Shown one piece after another: positions 10,950 through 24,653 of a DNA stretch of 64,000 nucleotides; within the stretch, counting starts at the first letter, position 1; each line of letters starts with the position of its first letter. Position numbers and translations under genes: made by a program. Origin of the DNA: Arabidopsis thaliana (Eukaryota > Streptophyta > Magnoliopsida > Brassicales > Brassicaceae); assembly GCF_000001735.4 (NCBI RefSeq), contig NC_003076.8, forward strand, positions 1,178,001 to 1,242,000, read 5' to 3'. A model generated the notes under the pieces. The model was not told the origin of the DNA. It saw only the letters and a program-made list of their open reading frames with translations, and made no database searches.

Positions 10950-13900
10950 GAGACACGCAATGACTTCGGTAAATTGAACCGGACCGAACCATATTTATGG
11001 TTCATTGTCTCTAAATCGATATCGAAGTTTAAGATCTGAGTCCTACAAGTCCTTAATACCAAATATTAATGGATATGGTAGTAATATTAATAGTAGATTA
11101 AATTCCGCTAATGCATAACCCATTAACATATATGTTCGAACATATACAGTATGAACTTGTTGACCAAAAAGATATATATAGACATAATATATATGTTTGC
11201 TTTTATAAATATGCACATAACTATATGAATCTATAAAAATATCATTAATTAAGGCCATAATTTTTATATGAATATCACAATATTTCTTTTGTTGATGATT
11301 TTTTTTTTTTTTTTTTGACGAAGCATATCAAATAACTGATTGTTCGAACACTAAATATCCCTTGTTCTCAAATGGATACGGAAAAGAAAAACACTATACT
11401 ATATGTTTATATAGCAAAACATATCACGGATATCGTTTTAAAAAATATATAAAAAGAATACGATGTTTGTTATATGTGTTCATCATCGCTAACATTTAAT
11501 TAGCATTGTGATTAGTATATATGATACTGCAAAAATAAGAATCTTGAAATGATTATAATACTTTAATTTTGTGAAAATGATAGTGTATATATGTTTTAAT
11601 AAAGAATCAAGAGAACAAATATGTTTCTGTTACAAGAACTTCAAAGACATAGCCATTAAACAAAACAAACACCCCCAAACAAAACAATTATTAATTTCCT
11701 GGTCACAGTGGTTTTTAATTTATCATCGACTCCCAGCTCCTCTAAAGCGTTGTCGAATATTCCTCACGATACCAGGAGAGCATTAGTGTTAATACTACAT
11801 CCACCAATTAGATTAACATTAGGATTAGATAACATATTAATATTAATTAGTTACATATTTATATATATAATTGACTTGGAACTGAGTGTGAATACACGTA
11901 AAGTGCAGTGGGCAAGTTGATAAACATAGTACACTTCAAGACGAAGGAGATATTCCTTGTCTCCCACACTTTCACCTGAAGATCATCAAAAGCCACAAGC
12001 CTATATAAAATTAGAGATCAACACCACTATGCATTACTATTTTACTTCTTTATATTAATAAACATATAGACAACTAAATTTATCACTTTAAAAACCAAAA
12101 ATTATACGTACATGTACAACAAAAAAGCATTTCATTCTCATGGATCCCACTTATTTTTCTCCTTTTTTCAATGAAAGTGATGTCTTTTCTCCTAAATGTG
12201 ATAAATTTAATTCTTTTTTATATTTACAAAACAAAAACAAGAATAGTCAAAACAGTAACAGTAATAACAAGATACTAGATAAAATATCCGTGAATTTGAT
12301 CTTAAAATAACAATACAAATTGAGTAGTATAATAAAATTTAGTTATATGAAAGAAGAATAAATATTACTTGACGTTGAAGAGGGAAAAATGAAAGGTTTA
12401 CAGAGAAAAAAAAAAACAAAAAATAAAATAAAGAAGCCTTGAGATATAACGAAAATGTTGGCTTTCACTTGTGACTGTAATTTTTATTCCAAACTCTTAA
12501 CTATGAAATTACGTTCAAATGTATTTACGATAACTGCCTGGTCATATACATAATCAAATCAAGTTTTTAACATGTGGTTCGTGCACCACTAGTTTTCTAA
12601 AAGGTTAGGATATTAGAACATACGTCTTGAAACCCTAGCATCTATAATTCTTTGTAACCATATATTCAAAATTTATAGATACTCAAAAATTTCCTAAAAG
12701 TATTAAAATTTGTCAATAGTAAAAAGCTTCGCACACAATTATTTTGTTTGGGAAGATGAGTTATCTACCCATATCATGGCAGACAACCTGGTACCTTTGC
12801 CTCTGTCCACATTATCATAGATTATATATATTTTTGGTTTTATATTCCATTTCTCTGTATTTTATACTTTAGAATCTTATTTACACAAATTTAGTATATG
12901 ATTTTTTTTTGTATCTTTAGATGTAACTTTTTGATGACATTAAATAGATGGTATATTAGGTCAAATAATCAAAGTGTAACAGTATATACTATTATAGATC
13001 TATGTCATATATGACCTATTTAATTTGTTGGAATCTCTCGAAATGTACAAAATAATATTGGTTAGGTTTAAAAATGTTTAAGCACCAACTGGATCATTAT
13101 ATTAAATTAATAATCCAAGTGGTATTAATTACAATTAAACTTTCTTATATGCATTTCTTATAAAACTTTCCCTCGAATCTTGAGAGTCATTTTAGTAATT
13201 CGAAAGGAAACTTAGTTTAACAAATTTTCCTATAAAGAAAAACAAAACCGATTTCCTTGTACATTTGCGGATGACTATTTCTACAATTACAGTTTATGAA
13301 TTCGTTCATAAAGCCTTTTGGCCATACAAATTTTGTATACCTCCAAATTTTAAGCCATATTTAACCATCTTGCTTAAGTAATGACCGTAAAGTCAAGTAC
13401 ATATCTGTCCACATGGGAACATGGATGCTTCTAAGCTAGTAATTATCCACATGATGTTGCAAAGGCACCGTTTTATACATAATGCCACACATGTAAAGCC
13501 CGGAATAATATGTGATATCTTAAACCATCACATACCTCCCTAAGATTTGTATGGAAATATATAAAAATTATTATGCTACAAAAATTCATTCGTCTTGTAA
13601 TGAAAAGTAAAATTGTTTAAACGTACGTTTTAGAAAAAAAAGAAGAAGAGAGAAATTGTGCTATTTACATTACTGTTTTTTTTATTTGCATTAGAAATTT
13701 TGTTACTAGGTGCAAATACACTTAAAAATGAAGAATGTGTACCAGGATAGTCGGAGTTCTGTCTTAGGATGATAAATATACAAATCCTATAGGTTGTTTT
13801 GCTCCAAAACTGTGGGCTGGTTAAAGTTAGTTTATTAGCTAGGTAATGCGTGATTAGGTCATCTACACATAGTGACTTGGATCTCACGTGGAATAAAGCT

Positions 13901-14460
13901 TCTGATATCTTATTTTATTGTAAAGCTAAACAATATATATTGATCAGCTAAAACATATTCGATGTAATTTTTATATGCATGTTCAAATTTTCAAGTAAAA
14001 ATTGGCAAGAGATCTTATTGGGAAAAACCCTCAACTACAATTATAATTGTTTTTTTTTTTGCCTCATTACAAGCTTAAAGGATGTATTTATAGTATACAG
14101 AAAAAAGAAAAGACTTATTTTTCTGGTCGGTCATTGGTGGATCCATGAGCTTAACAGAATAAACTTATGACTTGGGCCCATAGAGAAATTTGGGCCTAGG
14201 TCTGGGCCTCTGTTGTTAATCATCAGAGCCTTTAGGCACTTGTAGTGTACCTTTCTCGTGGCGTAGTACCTCAACCACCACCATTTTAGGGTTTCTTCGT
14301 GCCATTGATATTTTGAGAGGCGAAGGAAACAATACGATTCAGAGAGAGGTAAGATGAATCTATTCGTGTAATTCTAGAATTAATATCGAGTTTAGTCGTT
14401 GGAGATTTTTTTGTTCGTTTACCTCAATTTGTTTTGTTTTCTGTGAATAGACGAGTGAAA
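10950..14460. other. Large intergenic region, miR172b upstream side
   Basis: About 3.5 kb of AT-rich DNA between the miR172b TATA box and the RZ-1c start codon. Only short ORFs. The last 250 bp upstream of RZ-1c have TTGGGCCC and TGGGCCT motifs (14173-14210) and TTTAGGGTTT (14285-14294), typical of promoters of translation and RNA-processing genes. An intron in the RZ-1c 5' UTR is possible (GAGAG|GTAAG at 14349, acceptor near 14451). Confidence 0.55.
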
Positions 14461-17413
14461 ATGGCTGCAAAAGAAGGTAGTAGGATTTTTGTCGGTGGTT
14501 TATCGCCGGAAGTGACAGATAGAGACCTTGAAAGAGCTTTTAGCCGCTTCGGAGACATTCTCGATTGTCAGGTACCAATTTGAAATTTTTGTTCTATGTT
14601 TTGTTCTTCTCTGTGTAGGTTGGTACTATTTTTATTCCTTGAGTTTATCATAGCTTGTGCCTGCACTAGTCCTATGAAATTTAGAGATTGTTATCTAAAG
14701 CTTTGTGATAAGAATTGAACATGTCTATGAATATTTTTGGAATGTTTTAAGTTGAAAGTGGTATATTTGCTTGAGCTGATCGTGAAAACATATACTTGAA
14801 AAAATGAGATTACACTAATAATACAGAAATACAGAGACGTTTGAGGATTAGTTGAAAAGTCTTGCTTTGCATTATTCCTCTTTTCACTTATTGATCTTCC
14901 CTTTTTTCTTTTTTTTCCTGGATGCTGGTAATGTATCACTGAAACACTATAGATTGATGAATTAGGGATGATATTGATCAGAGCTACATGGTTCAAGTTG
15001 AGAAACTACTCTGTGATAAAGAATTAAACTGCCTGAGATTTTAGGATATACAGTAGTGTTTGAGTTTCTGAGCAAATTGATTTCCACACTTTTGGAATGT
15101 GTTTCACAAGGTTGGGACTGTCGTAACTGGTTACTTCAGTTTCTTCTATCATCAAGGAAATTCTTTATTTTGCTCTGGAGGGATGACTGTTTTTTCGTAA
15201 CTCATGATTGAGATGTGTAATTCTTGAGTTCTCTAAGTATGCCGTGACTGGGTTTTGGTTTACTTCCTGATAATGTTCCTTGTTACTGCTCTTACTAGTA
15301 ATTAAATGTTTGTTTGCTGGCCTGGGATACCTGATTTGGTTTTGAGTGGTCAATTCGAGATGCTACCCAGTTTAGGCCAGAGTCTCAGTTCTTCTTCAGG
15401 TGGTGAAGATATTTAGGAACTCCTTGCAGTAGTTACGTTGTGTAGTCATATTTCTGGATAATCCCAGTCTACATTCAGTTGTCTTGCCGCAAGATTTCGT
15501 TTTCTCCTCATACCCTGAGCATCAGTGCAAGCAGTTTGGATTCTTCAGCGTAGTATGAACCTGCAGAACGGAAAATTACACTCAGTTGAAGCAGAGATCT
15601 CAAGGTTTCGGTGATCCTTTTCTTATCCAGATTTCCTACTTGTCTTTCTTGTGGGCTGTTTGCTTTACCTCATCTCGCTTCTCCTGCCATGTGTGGCTAG
15701 TAGGAGTTACATGGATTTGATCTTTTCCTTTCTCTGTTCTTCTTTTTCAGTCTTACAAATTTCCTAATTTTCTAATGCAAGCCAATTAAAATGATTCTTG
15801 TGCCTGGGCCACACATTTTCTATATCCACCAACCCCAGTTCTCTGTGCTTATCTTTTCCGGAAGTTTCTGAAACCTGATAAAGCTCTTTGTGTGAGAGGA
15901 ATTCTGTATTTCTGATCTGTGGGTTGTGGTGCTATGTAAAGAATCGTCAGCTCCAGTGAATCTGAATGACTTCAGCTGGATCAATGTCAGATGATATCTG
16001 CATATTGAGTAGAAACAGATGTTTGATCAGTAATTTTGAGTACAGCTAATTAACTGACTTCCTTCTCTGTAAACCTTCCTCTCTTTAGTTTTGCAACTAC
16101 ATCACATGGCTGTTGAGAATAGGGATGAACTAGTATACTATCTAAGGGCTTAAATTGAGGAATTTTTCATTTTGAACTGAGAAAAAGTTGTTAGTGCTTT
16201 CTGCTACCTCTGCTTGAGATTGGAGACTTACTTTAAAGTTGATTCAGTTTCTGGGGATCTGTACTGTGTTTTGCTCTGAAGTTGAGGTTGATTGACTATT
16301 TACTACACAAAGCAGGGTCACAGTGTTATGCAGTGAACCTTAAAACGGTTGGGTGTTTCTTGATGTCACATGGGCTTGATATGATCTTTCAGATTTTGCA
16401 ATCGTTTCATTTTACTACTGCCCTTCTGCTCACTTTTAGCTACACGTATGCATATATCTTTGGGAAATCAGCTTTTATGGTGTATTGTGTATAGATCATG
16501 CTGGAAAGAGATACTGGTCGTTCACGTGGATTCGGGTTTATCACTTTTGCTGATCGCCGCGCTATGGATGAGTCCATCAGAGAGATGCATGGAAGGGACT
16601 TTGGTGATCGGGTCATCTCAGTGAACAGAGCTGAACCAAAACTGGGGCGAGATGATGGAGAAAGTCATGGCTCTAGAGGTGGCAGAGACAGTGGCTACTC
16701 GATTGCTGGAAAAGGAAGCTTTGGTGGAGGTGGAGGTGGAGGTGGGCGTGTTGGTGAAGATGAATGCTTCAAGTGTGGACGGGTTGGGCACTGGGCCCGT
16801 GATTGTCCTTCTGCTGGTGGTGGTCGTGGAGGACCTGTTGGTGGTTTTTCTTCACGTGCTAGTGCGTATGGAGGATCTGATGGACGTGTTGACCGCTATG
16901 CTGACCGTGACCGCTATGTGGACCGCGAACGATACATAGATGATCGATACGACGGTGCTGCACGCTATGGTGCTAGAGACAGGTTTGACAGCAGAGAAGC
17001 CTACATACCCCGTGATCGATACGCCAGTGACAGGTTAGAATCAAGTTTCTAATGCAACTCAGATTATTGTAAGGTTATCAAAGTGACTTGCTTTTCTTAC
17101 ATAACTTTATTCTTATCTGTGATTTTACAGGTATGCAGCCCCGGCTGATCGGTTTGCAGGTGGTGATAGATACAGCCGTGGATCAGACCGTTATCCTCCA
17201 GGGAGCTATGACAAAGCTCGGTCCTTTGAGAGAGACATAGCCCCGAGTGCAGGCAGTGACAGGTACGGTGGTGGTAGAGCTGGTGGTCCCATCCGTGGAG
17301 GAGGAGAGGAGGGAAGAGGGTTTAGAAGCAGAGCCGGTGCTCCTTATGAGAGACCGAGCAGAAGTGGTGGTGGTGGAGCTTATCCGTCGTCGTCCACTTT
17401 TGACCGTTATTAA
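14461..17413 (+). CDS. RZ1C: Glycine-rich RNA-binding protein with RRM and CCHC zinc knuckle (RZ-1c)
   Basis: Nuclear RNA-binding protein of the plant RZ-1 group, which interacts with SR splicing factors and affects splicing and expression of genes such as FLC. Exons are 14461-14571, 16495-17033 and 17131-17413, giving 310 residues. Residues 7-85 form an RRM: RNP2 is IFVGGL and RNP1 is RGFGFITF. After a glycine run comes a CCHC zinc knuckle, CFKCGRVGHWARDC, with C128, C131, H136 and C141. The C-terminal half is rich in Arg, Asp, Tyr and Gly (DRYADRDRYVDRERY), the low-complexity part known to bind SR proteins. The first intron is 1,923 bp and cuts the RRM between its first helix region and RNP1. 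Order and length match At5g04280. Confidence 0.95.
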
Positions 17414-18068
17414 GACACATTAATGAAAGAAAGTGAGAATGATGCTTGGTTAGAGCTCTATACACTCAGTCGTGTGTGTTGCTTGTGGTAATGAATATCT
17501 CTGTAAGCGTTATAGGTGTAAAAGACTTGTCTTTTTTATTTATATATGATTAGTTTGCGGACCTGTTTAGCTTTGTATTTTGATCCTTTATTATTTTTGG
17601 TTTGTTTTGGACCATAACATGACTTTTGAGCTTCGTCAGTCAATGTTAAACCTTGCACACATAACTAGCCTTTTTAGTTTCATCATCAATGTACAAGAGA
17701 CGAGTGTCTTAGGCATCCGCATGTTATTCTAAAATTTTGATTTATTGTTTTGTATACTGTACATATTGCTTCATATTGTCAAAATTTTCGTTTTTTCCTA
17801 TAAGTTCAATCTATTACCAAATAGGCAAATAAAACGAAGCAGAATATTATTGTAGAGACAAAAGAAAAGTTGAGAAATTAATTAAAACAATAAAGAGTCC
17901 AAATCGATTGGATAATAAAAAGGCCTTAAAAGAGTAAAGAGTAAAAAAAAAAGCCACTCAAAAGTCGGAAAACAATCACATCTATAAACGTTTTCTTCAC
18001 TCTCTCTGCTACTTGTCTCTCAAAAGAAATGCAATTGTGAAAGCCCTAAACTAACCGTGAAGAAGACG
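17414..18068. other. RZ-1c 3' UTR and KTF1 promoter
   Basis: Tandem genes on the same strand. The left half holds the RZ-1c 3' UTR. The right half is the KTF1 upstream region, ending in CT-rich leader sequence (CACTCTCTCTGC near 17999). No other gene seen. Confidence 0.6.
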
Positions 18069-21000
18069 ATGGATCGCAAGGGAAAGGGTAAACAGGTCGC
18101 CGGTAGTGATTCGTATTCCGGCGGACAGAAAAGGAAAAACTCCGTCGAATTCAGAGATGAAGGTTTGAGGATTAAGAAGCGCAAAAACCCTGAGGTTCTT
18201 CAGTTCTTCGAAGAATCAGCTGAAGTTGGCTACTACGGAGGCAGCTCCGACGAAGATGATGACGGATTAGGTTTCCTTAACGGTAATTTATCATTATCTT
18301 CTCTGGGTTCGTTGATTTTCTTCTTTGCATGGTTTCATTGCTTCGTTTCTTCTTTTGTGAGGTCTCCGATTGTGTCTGTTTTTGTTTCTACTGAGATTTT
18401 TACCATCTAAAGTGGCGATTTTTAGGTCATCTCTGTCGAATGGCTGATTCCGTGACTAGGGTTTAGGGTTTGCATTTTGTTTTCGTTTGATTTCGAGCTG
18501 TTTTGTCTAGTTTTAACTTTTAAGGCTTTCATACTCTTAAAGCTTGAACATTGCAGAAAGTTCCACACTTTATTATCTTACTATTCTTTTGATGCAGATA
18601 TGGAAGACGAGCCTGAGGTGGAAGAGAGTAGTAAGGCTGGCAAGGGAGAAAAGGGCAAATCATCCTTTGTTTTTCCCAAGGAAGAAGATTTAAACGAGGA
18701 GGAATTTGATAGAATAATGGAAGAAAGATACAAGCCAGGTTCTGGTTTTCTTAGATATGCTGATGATGATATCAAAGATGCCATTGAGATGGATGCTCTT
18801 GCTCCAACCTCCAAGGATCCTCCTATATGGAAAGTCAAGTGTGCGGTATGTCAAACTAAGGCTTCTTCTACTTATGCTTTATCCCTGTATGACTATGTTC
18901 TTACTTCTGCTCACTCCATTTGGTTTGTTCCTGTAGATTGGACGGGAGAGGCGATCCGTTTTCTGTCTCATGCACAAATTTGTTGAGCTGAGAAAGATAG
19001 GCACCAAATTGGAGATCATATCTGTTTTTTCTGTGGACCATGTCAAAGGTTTCATTTTCATAGAAGCGGACAAGGAACATGATGTTCTTGAGGTATTGAA
19101 CATTTAGCATGCCTATGTTGGATTATTCTCGTACTTATCTGACAGTTTGGAGAATGTTGCTTGGGGATAATCATAATGTGTATGTCATTCTGATTTGTCT
19201 AATTTTCCTAGGCATGCAAGAGTTTAGTTGGTATATACGCTACTCGGATGGTGTTACTTCCTAAAGCCGAAACTCCAAATCTGCTAACTGTCCAAAAAAA
19301 AACTAAAAAAGTTTCTGAGGGAACATGGGCTCGTGTTAAGAATGGTAAATACAAAGGAGATCTTGCTCAGGTACAATTTACTTTGCTGTATATGTTTCCT
19401 TTTCATATTCTTTTCTTGGTAAGGCTACCTCCTAATCTGTTTATGTTATATGTCCTTGTAGATTGTGGCTGTGAGTGACACTCGGAATAAAGCACTAATA
19501 AAGCTAATTCCGAGGATTGATATTCAGGCCTTGACCCAGAAATATGTAGCTACCCTGTCTCCTCGCTCATTTATTTGTCTGTGCCACTAATTTTGGGACT
19601 GTTTTTCTTGTGCGTTCATGTCATCTTATCGTTTGCTCTGTGCTTTACTCTAACTTTCTGGTGCAGGGTGGGGGAGTTACTGTCCAAAAAGGCCAGACTC
19701 CAGCTCCAAGATTGATCAGTTCAAGCGAGCTCGAGTAAAAGCTTGATCTTTTCTTCTCGTTTGGTAAATAATTACCACCTTTCTAATCTTTCTTCTCCTC
19801 TCTTTTATCACAGGGAGTTCAGACCTCTCATTCAAGTGAGGCGAGATCGTGATACTGGAATAACTTTTGAACATCTTGATAGTCTGATGCTGAAAGATGG
19901 GTATCTCTATAAGAAAGTATCCTTAGATTCAATATCTTCCTGGGGGGTTATACCAACGAAGGATGAGTTACTAAAATTTACGCCTGTAGACCGAAAAGAA
20001 ACTGGTGATGTAGAGTGGATCTCAGAAATTTATGGTGAAGAAAGGAAGAAAAAGATTCTTCCAACCTGCAGAGAGGGTGGGAAAGGAGAAGGATCAGGGG
20101 GTGGAAAAGGAGAAGGATCAGGGGGTGGAAAAGGAGAAGGGTCAAGGGGTGGAAAAGGAGAAGGTTCATCAGATTTCAAGTCAGAAAGTAGCTATGAGTT
20201 ATATAATCTAGTTTGTTTCAGGTAAGGATTCGTCCATAACTGTACTTTTTTGCAAGTCTTTGTTGTAATTTCATATGTTAAGCACTTCCTATCTTTCCCT
20301 TTGTAGTCGAAAAGACTTTGGTCTGATTGTGGGTGTGGATGACAAAGGTGACGGTTACAAGGTATGTAGTTATTCACCATCTCTTAATACCCTATGGCCT
20401 GTCTCTGATGATTTTCAAATGTTACAGGTTCTGAAAGAAGGTATAGATGGACCCGTTGTAGTCACTGTTGGAAAAAAAGAAATGCAGAATGGACCGTTTG
20501 ATTCAAAATTTACTGCCTTGGATCTGAACAAGAAACAAATATCAGTAAATGATGTTGTGAAGATTTCCAAAGGCCCATCCGAGGTGTGATTTTAAATTTC
20601 ATTTTCTTGTTTGTTTCTGTTGCACTTTTCTTTCACATAATTAGGTGAACAATTTTGTGTAAAAACTTATTAGTTTTCATGCATAAATTATAAATTTAGG
20701 GTAAACAAGGAGTTGTAAGGCAAGTATACAGAGGGATCATATTCCTTTATGATGAGAGCGAGGAAGAAAATGGTGGATATTTCTGCTGCAAATCACAATC
20801 ATGTGAGAAAGTTAAACTCTTTACTGAAGAGTCCAATGAGAAGGTAAAATAGCCCAGTCCCTGCAGCTGTCTTTTGATACAATTGCAAGATCTTCGCGTT
20901 CTGATAACATTCTGTTTTTTTCTCAGACTGGTGGATTTGATGGTACAGCTTTTGAAGATTTTGTATCCTCCCCAAAATCGCCGCTATCTCCTGAAAAAGA

Positions 21001-24000
21001 GTGGCAGCCCAGGGAAAGATACAATAGCTGTAAGTATGGAGGGTTATTATAATCTAGCTTCTTTTTAATACCTTAGGCTTCTCATAAATGATAATCAAAT
21101 GCAGCCAACCAAGGAGACATAGGTAGCACGTATTCTATAGGCCAAAAGCTGAGGATACGGGTGGGTCCATTGAAGGGGTATCTCTGCCGTGTAATAGCTT
21201 TACGTTATTCTGATGTTACAGTCAAGCTTGATTCCCAGCATAAAATTTTCACAGGTTTGTTTTCATGCGTTTACTCCTTTGATATAATACTGTTCTATTG
21301 TGCTTATGAATATTTTCAATGATACTATTCAGTTAAAAGTGAGCATCTTGCTGAGGTTCGCGACAGAAACACTGTGCTAAGTACAAGGTAAGCTCACATG
21401 AATCTCTTGAATTCTTTACTCGGACTCTTGACTCTGTCCATGCATCTTTATCATTCATTGTCCTCTCTGTCAAATTCCTATTTCTCTTACACGCTCTGTT
21501 TGCTATAAAAGTGGGGATGCGGGTACTGGTTCCTTTCAACCTTTTGGCATGCTTGGAACAGAAAGCAGCACTGGAGGTTGGTGTTTCTTGTGCACATTCA
21601 GAATTCTTTTCAATTTGGCTGCAAATACGTATAGCATACCTGCTTTGTTCTTAAATGCCCTGAACCAGTTGAACATTGCTAGCCATCTATCCTATTTCCT
21701 TTTAACTGTTCTCTTTTCTCGTATGGTAGACTGGGCGATAGGAGCAGGGACGTCAAGTGAGGGTGGTAACTGGAATATAGGAGGCCCTTCTACTGACTCG
21801 TAAGTCTAATTCCCAATTATGTAGCCAAATGTAGTTATGGTTTCCTTAGATATAATTGGATATTCTTCAAATTTGGATCTAGTTCCTTCAGATATAACTA
21901 CTGGGATGTAAACAAATTATTGGGATGATAAGCTTTCTTCAACTGATTTTTGTGTTGATTCCTTCTGCGGTTTGGGGTTGTTTTTTTTTGCTGGTTTTTG
22001 TCCCTTGATATATAGATTTTAGGCATGAGAGTCTCAATATTGAACGTAACATGGTTCAACTGTGCCGTGAGAAGTGTGTTAATAATAATATGAATTTCTC
22101 CCTGAGCTGATTTATTGCCTAAATCGCTGTAACAAAATTTTGATCTCATGTCCTCCTTACAGGAACCCATGGGGCGGCAGTAAGCCTACGTCTGACGTCT
22201 CGGTAAGTCTTGAACTTAATACTTTTATGTCGTTACTTTTACATTTACACCTCTTTTAGCGTCAAAGGGCTCAAGGAACTCGCAGATTTCTTAATGTCAC
22301 AAGGTTTCTACTCTGCAGCCAACAGTTGCAGATGATAATACTTCAGCATGGGCCAATGCAGCAGCTGAGAACAAACCTGCCTCGGCTAGTGATCAACCTG
22401 GTGGTTGGAATCCCTGGGGTAAAACACCTGCTTCTGAAGCTGGCACTGTTAGTGGATGGGGAGATACAAGTGCTTCAAATGTTGAAGCTTCTTCGTGGGA
22501 AAAACAAGGAGCTTCTACTTCCAATGTTGCAGATTTAGGTTCCTGGGGTACGCATGGTGGAAGCTCTGGTGGTAATAAGCAAGATGAGGACTCGGTATGG
22601 GGTAAACTATGTGAAGCTTCTGAATCAAGTCAGAAGAAAGAAGAATCGTCTTGGGGTAAGAAAGGGGGATCAGATGGAGAATCTAGTTGGGGAAACAAAG
22701 ATGGAAATTCCAGCGCAAGTAAGAAAGATGGAGTTTCCTGGGGACAACAGGATAAAGGCTCTGACGAGAGCAAGGGAGGATCTGCATGGAGTAATCAATG
22801 TGGAGATTTTGGTTCAGGGAAGAAAAAAGATGGTTCTTCTGGTTGGAACAAGTCAGCAGAAGATTCCAATGCCAATAGTAAGGGAGTTCCTGACTGGGGC
22901 CAACCAAATGATGGCTCTTCATGGGGTAAAAAGGGTGACGGAGCGGCATCGTGGGGTAAAAAGGATGACGGAGGCTCGTGGGGTAAAAAGGATGACGGTA
23001 ATAAGGATGATGGAGGATCATCGTGGGGTAAGAAAGATGACGGTCAAAAGGATGACGGAGGATCGTCTTGGGAGAAAAAGTTTGATGGAGGATCATCATG
23101 GGGTAAGAAGGACGATGGAGGATCTTCTTGGGGCAAAAAGGATGATGGAGGATCGTTGTGGGGAAAAAAGGATGATGGAGGATCTTCTTGGGGCAAAGAG
23201 GATGATGGAGGATCGTTGTGGGGTAAGAAGGATGATGGAGAATCGTCGTGGGGTAAGAAGGATGATGGAGAATCGTCGTGGGGTAAGAAGGATGATGGAG
23301 GATCGTCGTGGGGTAAGAAGGATGAGGGAGGGTACTCAGAACAAACATTTGATAGGGGAGGACGTGGGTTTGGTGGGAGAAGAGGAGGAGGTCGTCGAGG
23401 TGGCAGGGATCAGTTTGGGAGGGGAAGCTCCTTCGGTAATTCTGAGGTTAGTTTGAGAAAAAACTTTCTTATTTTATTTTTGTAGGCTGTTGAAGTCTCA
23501 TATTGTAATTTTCCAATGACTGTAGGATCCGGCTCCATGGAGTAAACCAAGTGGCGGATCTAGCTGGGGCAAGCAAGATGGCGATGGGGGCGGTTCAAGC
23601 TGGGGTAAAGAGAATGATGCTGGTGGTGGATCTAGCTGGGGAAAGCAAGACAATGGTGTTGGTTCAAGCTGGGGTAAACAGAACGATGGTAGTGGTGGTG
23701 GATCTAGCTGGGGCAAGCAGAATGATGCTGGTGGGGGATCTAGCTGGGGCAAGCAAGACAGTGGTGGGGATGGTTCGAGCTGGGGTAAGCAGGATGGTGG
23801 TGGTGATAGTGGTTCTGCTTGGGGTAAGCAGAACAATACTAGTGGTGGATCGAGCTGGGGAAAGCAGAGTGATGCTGGTGGGGGATCTAGCTGGGGCAAG
23901 CAAGACGGTGGTGGGGGTGGTTCAAGCTGGGGTAAACAAGATGGTGGTGGAGGCAGTGGTTCTGCCTGGGGTAAGCAGAACGAGACTAGCAATGGATCGA

Positions 24001-24653
24001 GCTGGGGGAAGCAGAATGATTCTGGTGGAGGATCAAGCTGGGGAAAGCAAGATGGTGGTGGGGGTGGTTCAAGCTGGGGTAAACAGAACGATGGTGGTGG
24101 TGGGTCGAGCTGGGGCAAGCAGGGTGATGGTGGTTCTAAACCTTGGAATGAACATAGTGGTGGTGGTCGTGGGTTTGGTGAAAGAAGGGGAGGAGGGGGA
24201 TTCCGTGGAGGTAGAAACCAATCAGGCAGAGGAGGAAGGTCGTTTGATGGTGGTCGATCATCTAGCTGGAAAACAGACAATCAAGAAAACACTTGGAAGA
24301 GCGACCAAAGTGGTGGATCAGACTGGAAAAAAGGTTGGGGAGAGGATTCAAACAATAGCAAACCATCCGGTTCGTCTGCTGGTGGTTGTGCTGGAAACTG
24401 GCCTAGCTGGGATACTAACTCAAAGAAAGAAACCAATGACAAACCGGGAGACGATAGCAAATCAGCTTGGGGAACCAGTAACGATCAGGTGAATACCGAT
24501 AACAACAATGACAGTTGGAACAAAAAGCCAAACAATGATGTTGGAACAAGTGGAGAAGCTGATAATGCATGGGGCGGCAAAACAAATGCAGTAGCGCCTT
24601 CACCAAGTGGCTCGGCAGCGTGGGGAACCGGTGACAAAAAAACCGGATGGTAA
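18069..24653 (+). CDS. KTF1: KTF1 / SPT5-like RNA-directed DNA methylation factor
   Basis: SPT5-related protein that binds Pol V transcripts and recruits AGO4 in RNA-directed DNA methylation in the nucleus. I read 18 exons: 18069-18282, 18598-18845, 18937-19092, 19212-19370, 19462-19545, 19667-19734, 19814-20221, 20307-20361, 20428-20583, 20700-20843, 20927-21029, 21105-21254, 21333-21387, 21512-21576, 21730-21799, 22163-22202, 22319-23446 and 23526-24653. They join in frame to about 1,476 residues. An acidic, KR-rich N-terminus is followed by an NGN domain (RRSVSCLMHKFVELRKIGTK) and KOW segments (WARVKNGKYKGDLAQIVAV; DFGLIVGVDDKGDGYKVL; GKQGVVRQVYRGIIFLYD; LRIRVGPLKGYLCRVI). From about residue 726 to the end lies a WG/GW array (SSWGKKDDGG and SSWGKQ repeats), the AGO hook. 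The large ORFs in other frames and on the opposite strand here are shadows of this repeat. At5g04290; also called SPT5L and RDM3. Confidence 0.95.
20079..20168 (+). repeat. 27-bp minisatellite inside KTF1
   Basis: Four near-identical 27-bp units encode GGKGEGSGG-type repeats (about residues 398-428) in exon 7. The units differ at only a few bases, so copy number probably varies between accessions. Confidence 0.8.
22900..24140 (+). repeat. WG-repeat array of KTF1 (two sub-arrays)
   Basis: The first sub-array (about 22915-23330, end of exon 17) encodes SSWGKKDDGG units of about 30 bp. The second (about 23545-24130, exon 18) encodes SSWGKQxDxGGG units of 30-48 bp. An RGG-type spacer (GGRGFGGRRGGGRRGG) and a 79-bp intron lie between them, and a second RGG block follows the second array. 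The array supplies the tryptophans that dock AGO4. Confidence 0.9.

Noticed and set aside
22554-24492. Large open frames out of frame with KTF1 (300, 313 aa) and antisense (221, 260 aa)
   Set aside because: They arise from the low-complexity WG-repeat DNA; the KTF1 frame explains the region and the others are repetitive shadows.
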